The position numbers and the translations under genes were made by a program. Positions 25,320 to 35,632 of a stretch of DNA of 64,000 nt are shown piece by piece; position 1 is the stretch's first letter; the number at the start of each line of letters is the position of its first letter. The notes under the pieces are model-generated. The model was not told the origin of the DNA and searched no databases. It was given only the letters and a program-made list of their open reading frames with translations. Location: the NCBI GenBank assembly GCA_027405735.1, contig JAPEHQ010000012.1, positions 496,001-560,000 on the forward strand, in the 5' to 3' direction. Source of the stretch: Mucor racemosus (taxonomy: Eukaryota; Mucoromycota; Mucoromycetes; Mucorales; Mucoraceae).

Positions 25320-26336
25320 AAACATCAACAGCAATCTCATCCTTCTCAACAGCAACAGCAAACACAACAACAACAACAACAACAAGTTAATACTGTTCCT
25401 CGTACTTATTATGAAGTAGATAGAGATAACCAAGGCGCATATATTTTACCCGTTGAAATTGATTCTTGGACCGTTGTTGATTTAGGTACAGTAATTTATG
25501 ATAGACCAGCATATCATAATCAAAGATACATTTATCCAGCCAATTATACTGTACGCAAGTAAGTAAAATTAATATAAAACTACACATGCAAATATACTAA
25601 TCTATTTTATAAAATAGATGGTACAGAAGTATGGTGGATCCTAAAAGTGACACACAGTATACATGTCGTATTTTAGAAAATGGAAGAGAACCCAAGTTTG
25701 AAGTAACAGCTGATGATTGTCCAATGACATATTCAGGACCTACGCCAACAACAGTATGGACCATCATTGTTCGGTAAAAAAGTGTTATGTTTATGTGCAT
25801 GTGGAAAAAAAAAGCTTATTAATATACATTTAATACATATGTATAGACGCGCCTTTGCTATACGTAATCAAGAATATGGTCATAATCCAGTTGGACCTGA
25901 TTTCTTTGGATTAAGAAAGAATACAATTGCTAAAATGATACAAGATTTACCTAATGCATCAAAATGTTCTCAATATGTTTGGCAAACATTTGAACCTGCT
26001 AGATTTAATAAACCTGGACGTAATAGACGTAGAGCAGATTCTACTTTGCCTGGTTCTTTATTAGGTGGTGTAAATTACGGATTAACAAGCAGTAGATTAA
26101 TACACAATACAAATCTACGACCAACACAACATTCGTATAGAGGAGGCACTACGCCATCATCGTCATCACCACCACCACCACAACAGCAGCAACAAAAACA
26201 ACAACAAACATACGAAAACAACAATGAATCATCATCATCCTCTCCTCCTACTACCACTAGCACTACTATAACAAAAAATGAATCAAAATCACCACATTTA
26301 AGTCAACGTGAATCCAGACCTATTGAAACTATTTGA
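23581..26336 (+). CDS. FYRN/FYRC-domain nuclear protein with long polyQ/N/H tracts (six exons, 814 aa)
   Basis: The exons are 23581-23620, 23673-23808, 23884-24097, 24150-25558, 25618-25773 and 25847-26336, 2445 nt in frame. The N-terminal 130 residues (LRGSKSTRLTTFTLPLNNVD, ANFHESGHGPSEKR, EGHGLLSWIMDQSKDE) form a folded-looking module I cannot name. Residues about 160-570 are low complexity with Gln, Asn, His and Ser runs. After that comes a FYRN domain (GAYILPVEIDSWTVVDLGTV, YIYPANYTVRKWYRSMVD) and a FYRC domain (CRILENGREPKFEVTADDCP, PTTVWTIIVRRA, GPDFFGLRKNTIAKMIQDL). FYRN/FYRC pairs occur in chromatin proteins such as MLL-type methyltransferases and TBRG1. No SET, JmjC or PHD domain is present, so a TBRG1-like chromatin role is most likely. 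The first exon is the least certain part. Confidence 0.85.
24326..24378 (+). repeat. CAG/CAA microsatellite encoding polyglutamine
   Basis: An almost pure CAG run encodes about 16 Gln inside exon 4 of the FYRN/FYRC gene. It is a likely site of length polymorphism. Confidence 0.9.
25165..25390 (+). repeat. CAACAT/CAACAC/CAA tandem array encoding His-Gln repeats
   Basis: Triplet and hexanucleotide units encode QQH and QH repeats, then pure polyQ. The array is imperfect but stays in frame with the gene. Confidence 0.9.
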
Positions 26337-26371
26337 TTGTATATTATACATATTTACTCCTTAAAATTTTC

Positions 26372-26413
<42 letters not shown>

Positions 26414-27203
26414 CTTTCTGTTTACTATTATTACAATATATATTATGCGAAAAACAAATATTATTTGACAAATTGTGTATTAAATACAATGTAAAGTTTC
26501 ATGATTCATATAATCAATATTTGCCATGGTGACCTTTTAGGGTGTTACATGTGGACTATATGTCTATTGAAATGTTGATAATTTTAAAAACTAAAATGAC
26601 AAAACCTCTTGTTTTAATAACAACGTAGTACAAACAATGGTATATATTACAATGCATTGTTATATACATTATGCAATTTATTCATACAGATGTAAAATAC
26701 AAACATGGCACATATGACAAATGGTAATGTAATGTTTCAGAATGCCAAAATGTCTTGTTACATTTCCTTGTATTATACATTGTCATAAAGTAAAAACGGT
26801 GTTTTTATCTACATAAATTATCAAACTATACATGTGATGATATGTGCATAAATGTACCCAAATGTTTGTTGCTCCGAATAGAAAAAGTTACACATTTATA
26901 AACAAAAGGGAGAGGTTCCGTTTTGTTGTTGTTGATTTTATTCATTTTTTTTTTTTTTTGTTAATGTATCCACACTTTTTTCCTTCTTTATTTACATTAC
27001 AAGAGGTATTGGTGCTACATTATAAGCAAGATACTTTTATTAAAATGTACACAATCCAAGTTTCACTGCAGCCAAGTCAACCTCATTGTGTGTTACAACA
27101 ATTTCTTGCTAAAAATAAAACAACAAAAAGGAGATGCCGTTCATTTATAACATTCTGATAGATAATTACCGACTACTCGGATATACAGTAATATATTTTG
27201 TAA

Positions 27204-27245
<42 letters not shown>

Positions 27246-27576
27246 ATATAACAAAAAAGGGTAAAATAAATATTGTACCTTGATTTTGATATTGAATCTG
27301 AATTTTCTCTTGATGTACTAATTGACTTGGATCACATCAAATTGATCTGCTTTCAAAATTATAAAATCTAAAATGCAATTAAAATTCAGGTTATTTGAAT
27401 GATTGGACATTTACATTCATTACTGTGCAACAATTGAACATTTAAGATGGATTATTATAGATTATGAAAAAAAAAAAAGTAAAGAGGAAAGAGAGAGAGC
27501 AAGAAGAAATCTTGCTTTTTTTTTTCTCGCTTCTTTTCACTTACCTTTTCCCGGGTTAGAAAAAAAAAAAAAAATT
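26337..27576. other. Intergenic with microsatellites
   Basis: The region contains a (TTA)n run at 26372-26413 just after the FYRN/FYRC stop and a 36-bp poly(T) at 27206-27241. No convincing gene is seen. The end of the stretch is the promoter of the small membrane protein gene. Confidence 0.45.
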
Positions 27577-28178
27577 ATGGATTCAATCAATGGAAATGAC
27601 AACCAAGTTTCGTCATATCAAAATAACTCTAAAATCAATGATCATCTAAAATCAACATATATTAGTTCAAATCATACCATCGATAACAATATTAGCGGCA
27701 AAGGTAGTATATAACTACATTTTCTTTTTTTAAAAAAATTACGGTTAATCTCATTACCGAAATATTTCAACAAGGTTGGGTAACTTGCGATGATAACAAC
27801 ATGACAAAAGAATCATACAATTGTGAATCAAGACCTTATATGACTATATTACTAGTCGTTTCAATTTTGGTTTTGTTATTTTTAAGAAAATCATCTATAA
27901 TTAAAGTAAAAAAAGTTAATTGCTATTTAAAAAAAAAGGAACTCCTTGAAACTAATACAGTTTTCTCAGAATTATGTCTTATCTCATCAAGAGAAATTAT
28001 CACAAGGAAATCAAACAGACGAAGAAGAAGGATTAATGCAACGTGTGGTATGTTTATTCGAGTATTGAAACAATTTCAAAAAACTAATCTGTCATAAATA
28101 AGTTTTAACCCAACAAAAAAACAGAAAAAAGAACATCAAGAAAATAGACACCAATTTCTCAAAACTTGCTTTTTTTAA
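27577..28178 (+). CDS. Small single-pass membrane protein, hypothetical (four exons, 129 aa)
   Basis: Splicing 27577-27703, 27775-27905, 27970-28047 and 28125-28178 gives 390 nt with consistent GT-AG sites and phases. The product starts MDSINGNDNQVSSYQNN, has a polar Asn/Ser-rich N-terminal 65 residues, one membrane segment at about residues 69-82 (MTILLVVSILVLLFL), then a positive RKSSIIK stop-transfer, and an acidic/Gln-rich tail NYVLSHQEKLSQGNQTDEEE ending LKTCFF. The spliced tail is far more protein-like than unspliced read-through, which gives an Arg-rich frame. I do not recognise a family. Orientation by the positive-inside rule would put the C-terminus in the cytosol. Without homologues the model stays tentative. 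Confidence 0.5.
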
Positions 28179-28469
28179 AGGGTTTTTTCTAGACAAAAAA
28201 TTAATTATACAATACCCATAAACTATTTTATTCTATTTAATCACTAATAATAAATATCTGAATATTTTTTTTGCTTCGTTACAAAGGCACAGAGGGAAAG
28301 AATACATGTTTCTTTTATAAAAAGTTTTGTAATTTTTATGAGGAGATTATAATGTTATTTTTAACGTTTGATTAAATAACCGCCTAAATATATTATAAAT
28401 AAAATGATATTTGATTAAAAAAAGCTTTGAATAGAATTCTCTTTTTCTCTTCTTTTTTCAAATTAAAAA
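28179..28469. promoter_or_regulatory. Upstream region of the Skt5-like gene
   Basis: Short AT-rich spacer between two plus-strand genes. A CT-rich leader (TCTCTTTTTCTCTTCTTTTT) precedes the ATG at 28470, as is common in fungal 5' leaders. No other motif is clear. Confidence 0.4.
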
Positions 28470-30476
28470 ATGTTTGGGGATATCAAGAATAAACTAAAGA
28501 GTGCAACACCATCAATTCGATCAGTCAAGACAAATGGCAGCATTAAAAGTAACAAAAGCAGTAGGCCTGCATCCACCATTAATCCGAAATTCAGTCAATC
28601 ATCTCCTGGCTTGATAATTGTATCCGCTTCTGATTCTACAAATAGCTCATCTTCACCACCTCCACCTCCACCTGCTCACATGTCTTCTGCTGTTGGTGCT
28701 GCAGGCCGTCATAAAGAAAAATTGCCTGCCAACATGTATAGACTTAGCACTGGTAGCCTACATTCAACATCTTCAACATCTTCAACATCAAACAAGGGCA
28801 AACCTCCTAGTAGAAGTTCCTGTACAAGCATTGATGAAAATCGAGTTGCCGCTAATAATACCAATGCTACAAGTTCATCTAATTCAAGCTCTAGTACTAC
28901 TAGTTTATCTCTACCCCCAACACCGCCTCCCGTATTGGGCAAACATGGCAGATATCCTTCAAATATCAGCTTACCTTCATTAAATAGTGAACATTTCTTG
29001 AATCATAATCACTTAAAACCTGGTAACAAGGCAGAACTATTATCTTATGATAAAACAATCAATTTATACCGAGAAAATGCAAAAAGAACAAACGATCCTA
29101 CTATTCAATGTGATCTCGCCATCTATTTGTATGAATCAACAAAAAACAACCAAAAATCTGAAGAAAGCCATGCCTACATTCAGGAATCTACAAAGATTTT
29201 AAAGACACTCTCTCTGCGTGGGCATGCTGAATCTCAGTATTATCTTGCAAACATTTATGCTTCAGGTGCCACGCATAAATCTGGCAAACCTGATTTTGGA
29301 AATGCTTTTCCTTTATTTGTTCAAGCTGCTAAACATCAACATGCTGATGCTGCCTATCGGTAAGTTTCTCTTAGACCATGTTTCTTTTTTTTTTCTTTAT
29401 TTATATTATTTTCTTTGGGGGGTGGAAGTGTGGGGGGGGGGAGGATTTCCTACATACGATGATCATTTTATTCTCTATTGCACTTTCCATCTTTTATGGA
29501 AAACTTTAAATTTGATTATTAAATGTCAGAAATTTATATTGTTTATATTTATCAACATATGCCAAGAGATACTAATAACGTAATTCTCAATCTCTCCCTT
29601 TTTTATAGTGCTGCTAAATGTTATGAAGATGGTTTAGGTTGCCTCAAAAACAAGTCAAAAGCTGTTCAATATTACAAGTAAATATGACACAAAAATATAC
29701 TATATAATTTCTTACTAATAATCTACTCTAAAAGGCTTGCTGCTACATTAAGTCATCCAGGTGCCATGTACAGATTGGGTTTAGCAGATATCAACGGTGC
29801 TCTCGGCTTACAACGTGATGTAAAAGATGGTAATAAATGGTTGAAACGATCTGCCGATGCAGCAACATCTGAATATCCACACGCACTTCATGAATTGGGC
29901 TTATTACATGAAAAGGGCCTAGACAATATCATTTTTAAAGATACATCTTATTCCATTAAATTATACGCTCAAGCTGCTGAATTAGGTTATGCACCTTCCG
30001 CTTATAGATTAGGTGAATGTTATGAATATGGATATTTAGGCTGTGAAAAGGATTATGCTTCTTCTGTATTTTATTACACCATTGCTGCTCGTCAAGGAAA
30101 CGCTGAAGCGTGCTTTGCTCTTTCTGCTTGGTATTTAGCAGGTGATGAACCCAATATCAAACCTTCGGAAGAAAAAGCTGTTTACTGGGCAAAATTGGCC
30201 TCAAACAAGGGATTACCTAAAGCAGACTTTGCATTGGGATATTTTGCAGAAACAGGTATTGGTAGACCTACAAAGGATATGAATGAAGCAATGAATTGGT
30301 ACAAGAAAGCTGCTGCTCAAGGAAATAAACAAGCTAAAAAGAGATTAGATTCTACATCATTACGAACATTTAATAATTCTACAAAAAATACACCTGCAAA
30401 CACAACGTCTAATAACAACAATAACAACAACAACTTGACAATACCATCTTCTCTAGTTGCTGGAGAAGCAAGATAA
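28470..30476 (+). CDS. Sel1-repeat protein, chitin synthase activator type (Skt5/Chs4-like; three exons, 566 aa)
   Basis: The exons are 28470-29359, 29609-29677 and 29735-30476, 1701 nt in frame. The first 180 residues are Ser/Pro-rich and disordered (SSSPPPPPPAHMSS). From about residue 190 come tandem Sel1-like repeats with the AxYxLGxxYExG pattern: AESQYYLANIYASG, AAYRAAKCYEDGLG, AMYRLGLADING, ALHELGLLHEKGLD, SAYRLGECYEYGYLG, ACFALSAWYLAG, ADFALGYFAETGIG. The order and spacing match Skt5/Chs4, which recruits and activates chitin synthase at the bud neck or septum. The yeast proteins end with a CaaX farnesylation box; this one ends VAGEAR and lacks it. The 69-nt middle exon is needed to complete a repeat. 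Function in wall synthesis is inferred from the family. Confidence 0.85.
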
Positions 30477-31234
30477 TAACCCTTTCCCCCTCCCTTCCCC
30501 CCACACACACCTCCTCTTTTTTTTTCTTGAAATGAATAACAGTAATAAAAAAAATGTACATATCCCATATATATATAAAATACATGCTGTCTAAATTTTC
30601 TTATCATTCTTCCTTTGCAGTTAAAAATTAAGGTTTTTCTTCTGATAATTTGCACGTTTTTCATCTCGGGTTATCAAGGGTCCAATATAACAAGACATAA
30701 ATACGCAATTGAAGGGTTTCACCATGTAATTAGATACCCGTATTTTCTGTTTCTGCTTGAGTAAATTTGTTCTGTGCCATGGCATCAAGGAATGTAATGA
30801 ATTATTATTTAGTACAAAAAAATGATGAGCCAATATTTCAAAAAGCGAAAAAATCACATTTTAACCTTTTTCCTCCCAAAAGCCTATTTTTTATAAATAA
30901 ACTGCAAAATAAAAAAATAAAACATAAATAAACGACATCTAATCATCACTATAGATATACATATGCATTAATAGATTATGCTTTTTTGGGCCCCAAAGAA
31001 ACCTTTGAAAATGAACATCATGTGCTCCGCTTCGTAAAATCATGGTAGAGCGGAAGAAAAATGATCCCTCCCTCGTTCCATTATGATACTATATGAAACT
31101 TTCAAGAGGTTTATAAATGTTGGTAATGCATACTGCTGTTTATAGATATAGAAACCAGTTAATAATTCATTTATTCAACATAAAAATCAACATTTTAGCA
31201 ATATTTTTATATAATAAAAACAGGGAAAATTGAT
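30477..31234. other. Convergent intergenic region
   Basis: This holds the 3' ends of the Skt5-like gene (+) and ATG14 (-). A possible two-exon 28-codon frame on the minus strand (30621-30780) is discussed in the findings. Nothing else is seen. Confidence 0.4.
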
Positions 31235-32968
31235 TTATAGAAATGGTGCAACTTCAACTAGACTCCAAGTTTCAGTTTGAGATGGTTGTTGGTTTTTTTG
31301 TTGTTGTTGCTGCTGTTGCTGCTGTTGTTGTTCTTGATGCTGTTGTTGTGAAATAAGCTGACTATTACTATCATCATCACTATCGATATAAATACCAGCA
31401 TATTCATCTTGTTGATCATGATCATCTTTTCTACTGCTGTTGTTACTAAACGGGCGTATTTTGAAGAAATCATCATGTAATTCATTATTTGATGTAACTC
31501 TACTACCACTTAGGTTACTATTTGTACTAGTACTGGTATTAATATTGCTACTGCTACATCTATATCTTAATTTTGTTGCATGTAAAACATGTTGAAAATC
31601 AATTGTAAAGTTGACATCTCGTATATTTTGGTAATTCAAGGCATGTGATTGACTAGGAAAATACATAAAACCAGGTTCCAGTTAAAAAGGTTTCTATGAA
31701 AAAAATAAAATAAAACTTACATGCCCAAATCGGATGCACGACAACAAGCCATTAAACTTTGAAGTGTATTGGCGGTTTGGCTCACTGGTATTTTGATATT
31801 TTGGGTATAACATAAATAGGCAAGATTGTAGTTTAGCATTGCCATGCCATTGACAAATTTCTTGAAATTTTTATCGTCCTCTTCAAGAAATAATGGCATT
31901 TTTCTAATTTTGGTAAGATTTTTAAAATCGCAATTCTCGATCGATGGATCTGATTATACTTGTTTTACCTATCGCTATGCCATAATTGTATACTGCCTTT
32001 AATGGTACGAATATATGGTCTTGTACCTTTTTGCATGATCAAGAATGGTAATTTGATACCTAAATAGCGGACAATTAAACCAAGCATATGAACTACTAAA
32101 CCAATGGGTGCATTAAGCTCTTCTTTAGGATACTCTAAGAGATTGTGCATTAGATTTTATGAACAAAGCATCATTCTCTCACATACTTGATACATCAATT
32201 AATCTTGTTGGCAAGGTAACTCCACAAATATATAAATCTTCTTTGGTTTCGATTGGTAATCCCGATAATGAAGGACTGAATGGTGGTAATTCAGTTGATT
32301 GATGTAACATACTACTGACGGCAGCAATAGAAGCAGACGTAATAGCGTTACTAGTAGATGCAAGTGTTGATAATTCAGGCTCTTCAACTACCCCAGGTTT
32401 TAATTCGAATAAAGATGTGGTTTCTTTGACTAAAATACGTCGAGTTCCAACCGTCATTTTATGCGTTCTTTGCCAATTTTTCATTACAGTTGAATTATCT
32501 AATGTTTTTGGTGATTGTGATTTATGTTTGATTGCTTCTTGGACTAGTAATTGCTTTTCTTTGATTTGATTTTGTAGTTCTTTTATCAATTGTTTCTCTA
32601 TTATCAAAATAAGTAATTTTTTCGTTTCTTTCGATCCCTTTTGTTGTATTTACTTTTGCTACATTCGTTTAATACGTTTGTTTGGTTTGATCGTAATGAT
32701 TCCACTCTATTAGCTCTTTTATTCTTCTCTGCTATTAATTGCTGTATATAAGCTGTTTTTTCATAATAAATAGCAGCTGCTGCTACTGCGCTATCTCTTT
32801 CAGGCACTATTGTATCTAATTCTTGAAGGTTCTTGTCTTTTCTATTTTTGCTATATTAATTTTCTAATAGTAAACTTTTTTTTTTATCTATAAAAAAACA
32901 TACTTATCATGCATGCATTCAGCACAATAAAATTTACGAAGTGGTAAATGACAGTAGCCACAACTCAT
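31235..32968 (-). CDS. ATG14: ATG14/Barkor-like autophagy subunit of the PI3-kinase complex (six exons, 479 aa)
   Basis: The minus-strand exons are 32904-32968, 32654-32850, 32187-32597, 31969-32134, 31721-31903 and 31235-31652, 1440 nt in frame. The N-terminus carries the two Cys pairs typical of Atg14, MSCGYCHLPLRKFYCAECM (C-x2-C, C-x2-C). A coiled coil follows at about residues 35-115 (EKTAYIQQLIAEKNKR, KKKQLIKELQNQIKEKQLLV), which would pair with Beclin-1/Atg6. The UVRAG/Atg14 core has YICGVTLPTRLIDVSKYP, NAPIGLVVHMLGLIVRYLG and LNYNLAYLCYTQ. The protein directs Vps34 to the phagophore. The C-terminal 60 residues are a polyQ-rich tail ending EVAPFL; no obvious BATS amphipathic helix was identified. 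Vps38/UVRAG is the main alternative, but the Cys pairs favour Atg14. Confidence 0.85.
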
Positions 32969-33513
32969 TTTGATTATTTGATTACTGATAAAATGGTAAA
33001 AGAAAATAGGCTGAAAAAAAAAATACTGTAAAATTTTCTATTTATGCTTAATTTGTCCAATCAGCCAACAATCACTTGATGCGATGAGTGATTTTCCTGT
33101 GTGCATCATGGCAATAATATTGCTGTAATACCACTATAAAATTTCATATTTTCATATATGAAATAGCTACGGCTATCTTCATTCAAAGATGGCAATTGTA
33201 TAATTCAGCAAAATGATTAATTGGCTGTCAAAGATATGCTTTTTTTGATCATTTTGCGAAAATACCATAAAACTATGAGAAAAAAAAAACCACGAGAAGA
33301 AAAAGTGGCATCTCGCGTTCATTTTATATTATAGATTATCATAGTAAAATATGTCTACTCGAATGCTAAAAATCCTTTAAAAGCTGATACTTTGGTGCGC
33401 CATCGAAATCGATGGAACAGTTTTGTTATATATTTCAAGGAGTAAAAAAAAAAGAATTAGGTTTTATATATATATATTATAAAAAAAAGGAAATAAAGGA
33501 GAAGAGAAAGAGC
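32969..33513. other. ATG14 upstream region
   Basis: The region between the ATG14 start and the TBL1-like stop, both minus strand. It is AT-rich and no gene is seen. It should contain the ATG14 promoter. A TATATATATA run lies at about 33467-33477. Confidence 0.4.
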
Positions 33514-35632
33514 TTAATTTTTCATATGATTCAAGATAACTACTTGCTTATTTGATGTACAAGCTGCCAACTTATCGCCAGTTTTGTTGAAATGTACTTC
33601 AAAAATACCACCATCTGCTTTGAATGTCTTTTTTAAAGAACCATCCTAAAAGAGAAAATTATGTTAAAATATGAATCATATACTACAATTTTGAAAAATA
33701 CCTTTGCATCCCACACATTCAACACTTCATCGAAACTACCAGAGGCCAATAAACGAGCATCAGGACTAAATGAGATGGAATAAACAGCCTCACTATGATT
33801 TTTGAGTACGTGTAAACAAGTTCCTTTAAGTGCATCCCAGATGCGAACTGTAGCATCGAAACTAGCTGTAGCCAATATTCTCGGTGAACTGTTTGATGTA
33901 TCCTTTTGTGTATAAGGTGCCCATTGCAATGTATAAATTTGAAGATTATGTCCCTTAATTTCTTGAATAGGTTCATCTGATGCCATACTCCAAATCTTGG
34001 TTGTCATATCATCTGAGCAAGATGCTAAATATTGTCCTGTGGGATCCCAACGAACTGCATTTACTTCATCTTCATGCCCAACCCATTTCTTTAATGGTTT
34101 TGCTGATCCAACTCTACAAACGTATATAGTTTTATCTGATGAACAAGATGCAAATGTTGTATTATCCATCCAATCAACATCAAGAATAGCCACTATACAA
34201 AAAAAAAAATGAATTAAGAGAGGTGTGCTATTTAATACGTTTTTTTTTTCCCCCTTTTTCTTACAACTATGTAATTCAAATTGTTGCTTCATTTCTCCAG
34301 TTTCAGGGTCCCAAATAATAGTTGTTGTGTCTGCACTTCCACTTAAAACAAGATCTCCCTTCATGTTCCATTTAAGAGAGAAAATAGGACCTCGATGATG
34401 ACCCATTACAAAACGCAATTGACCTTTCTGTGTCCATATACGTGCTTGGCCATCGTATGAGCCTGTAACTAATAAACTTCCCGATGGCTATTTTAAATTA
34501 GATGTTAGTTTTTGTTCAATTAATAAAATAGTGTACAACTCACATTCCAATCTAAAGTTGTAACATCCTTATTATCATTCATATTGGGTAAATGATTTAA
34601 TATAATAGGTTCAGCTGATGTTTTGTCTCTTCCTTCTGGTACTTCCCATAATCTAGCTGTAGCATCTCCAGACCTATCATTTCATTTGTATTCAATATGT
34701 GTATGTGTGTGTGTGTGTGTGTGTTTTATGTCAATTTAAATGTTTACCCTGATGCAAGAAGTGATGAAATGACAGGATTCCAAGCACAAGAAAATACTTC
34801 ACTTTGATGACCTTGAAGAATAACAACATCTTCGGATTTAATCTCTGTATTATTAGGTTGTACATCTCCCATTTCTTCATCGATATCTTTTGCAACTGCC
34901 ACAGTTGCTGCTGCTAAAGAAGTCGTCGAAGAAGAAGAGCCGTTAGTCTTCTTTTCAACAAATGAATTATCGTTCTTTATTTCTTCTTTAACGCGATTAC
35001 TTGTAGGCATCTCTTCATCTTCTATTATTGTTTCTTTTTTCGCTCTCTTTTCTCTATCTTTTTGCTGTCTCTTTTCCTCTTTACTTTTTCTTTTTGTTGA
35101 TGATGATGTTGTTGTTGTTGCAGTTGTTGTCGATGGTGTTGCTGCTGTTGTTGATGACGATGTGGCTGCAGATGCTGCTGCTATATTAGACAACGATTGT
35201 GATTTACTAGATGACGGTAATAAAGGTTCGTTTTCTACATCATCTGGATTGACGTGACATGTATGAGGTTCTAAAAGAGAAAATGGTACATTACATTCAA
35301 CCAATTCACCTTCCTATATTTTGTAAATAAAATTGTAACTTCCATCTATTTTTGCTGCAACAAACCTCATTCATGTGAGCTTCTATTTCCATAAATTGAA
35401 GGCCTTTATGAATAATATTTATCAGTGCTCCAGGTTGTATTTGGGCGTCACGGTAAGTGGACTTTTCAACTTGACTTTCATATTGAAAAGCAAATGAAGT
35501 ATGTCGAAAGCCTTTGATAAAATTATTGTATTTAGACTAAAAAAAGAAACTTTTATTTAAATTAAATTTTTTACCAGATTCTTGCAGATATTTATAAACA
35601 ATTATGTTTATTTCTTCACTGGTAAGAACCAT
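33514..35632 (-). CDS. LisH-WD40 corepressor protein, TBL1/TBL1XR1/Sif2-like (seven exons, 581 aa)
   Basis: The minus-strand exons are 35575-35632, 35366-35511, 34748-35313, 34544-34673, 34265-34487, 33702-34192 and 33514-33645, 1746 nt in frame. Residues 1-70 form a LisH domain ([38 protein letters not shown]). A Ser/Thr and Lys/Glu-rich linker follows. The WD40 propeller occupies about residues 220-581, with blades such as [76 protein letters not shown] and [23 protein letters not shown]1/Sif2 is the scaffold of the SMRT/NCoR and Set3C histone deacetylase complexes. The acceptor at 35512 rather than the one near 35536 is required; the latter gives a stop codon. Confidence 0.92.
34697..34724. 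repeat. (GT)n microsatellite in a TBL1-like intron
   Basis: A TG dinucleotide run of about 28 bp sits inside the intron 34674-34747. Confidence 0.85.

Noticed and set aside
25125..25433. Leu- and Val-rich minus-strand frames and an Asn/Thr-rich plus-strand frame
   Set aside because: Shadow translations of the CAA/CAC repeat array in other frames.
27801..28097. Arg-rich plus-strand frame of 98 codons
   Set aside because: It reads through two likely introns; the spliced model 27577-28178 gives a more credible protein.
30995..31060. A-box-like GGTAGAGCGG suggesting a tRNA
   Set aside because: No B-box at the right distance and no cloverleaf could be drawn.
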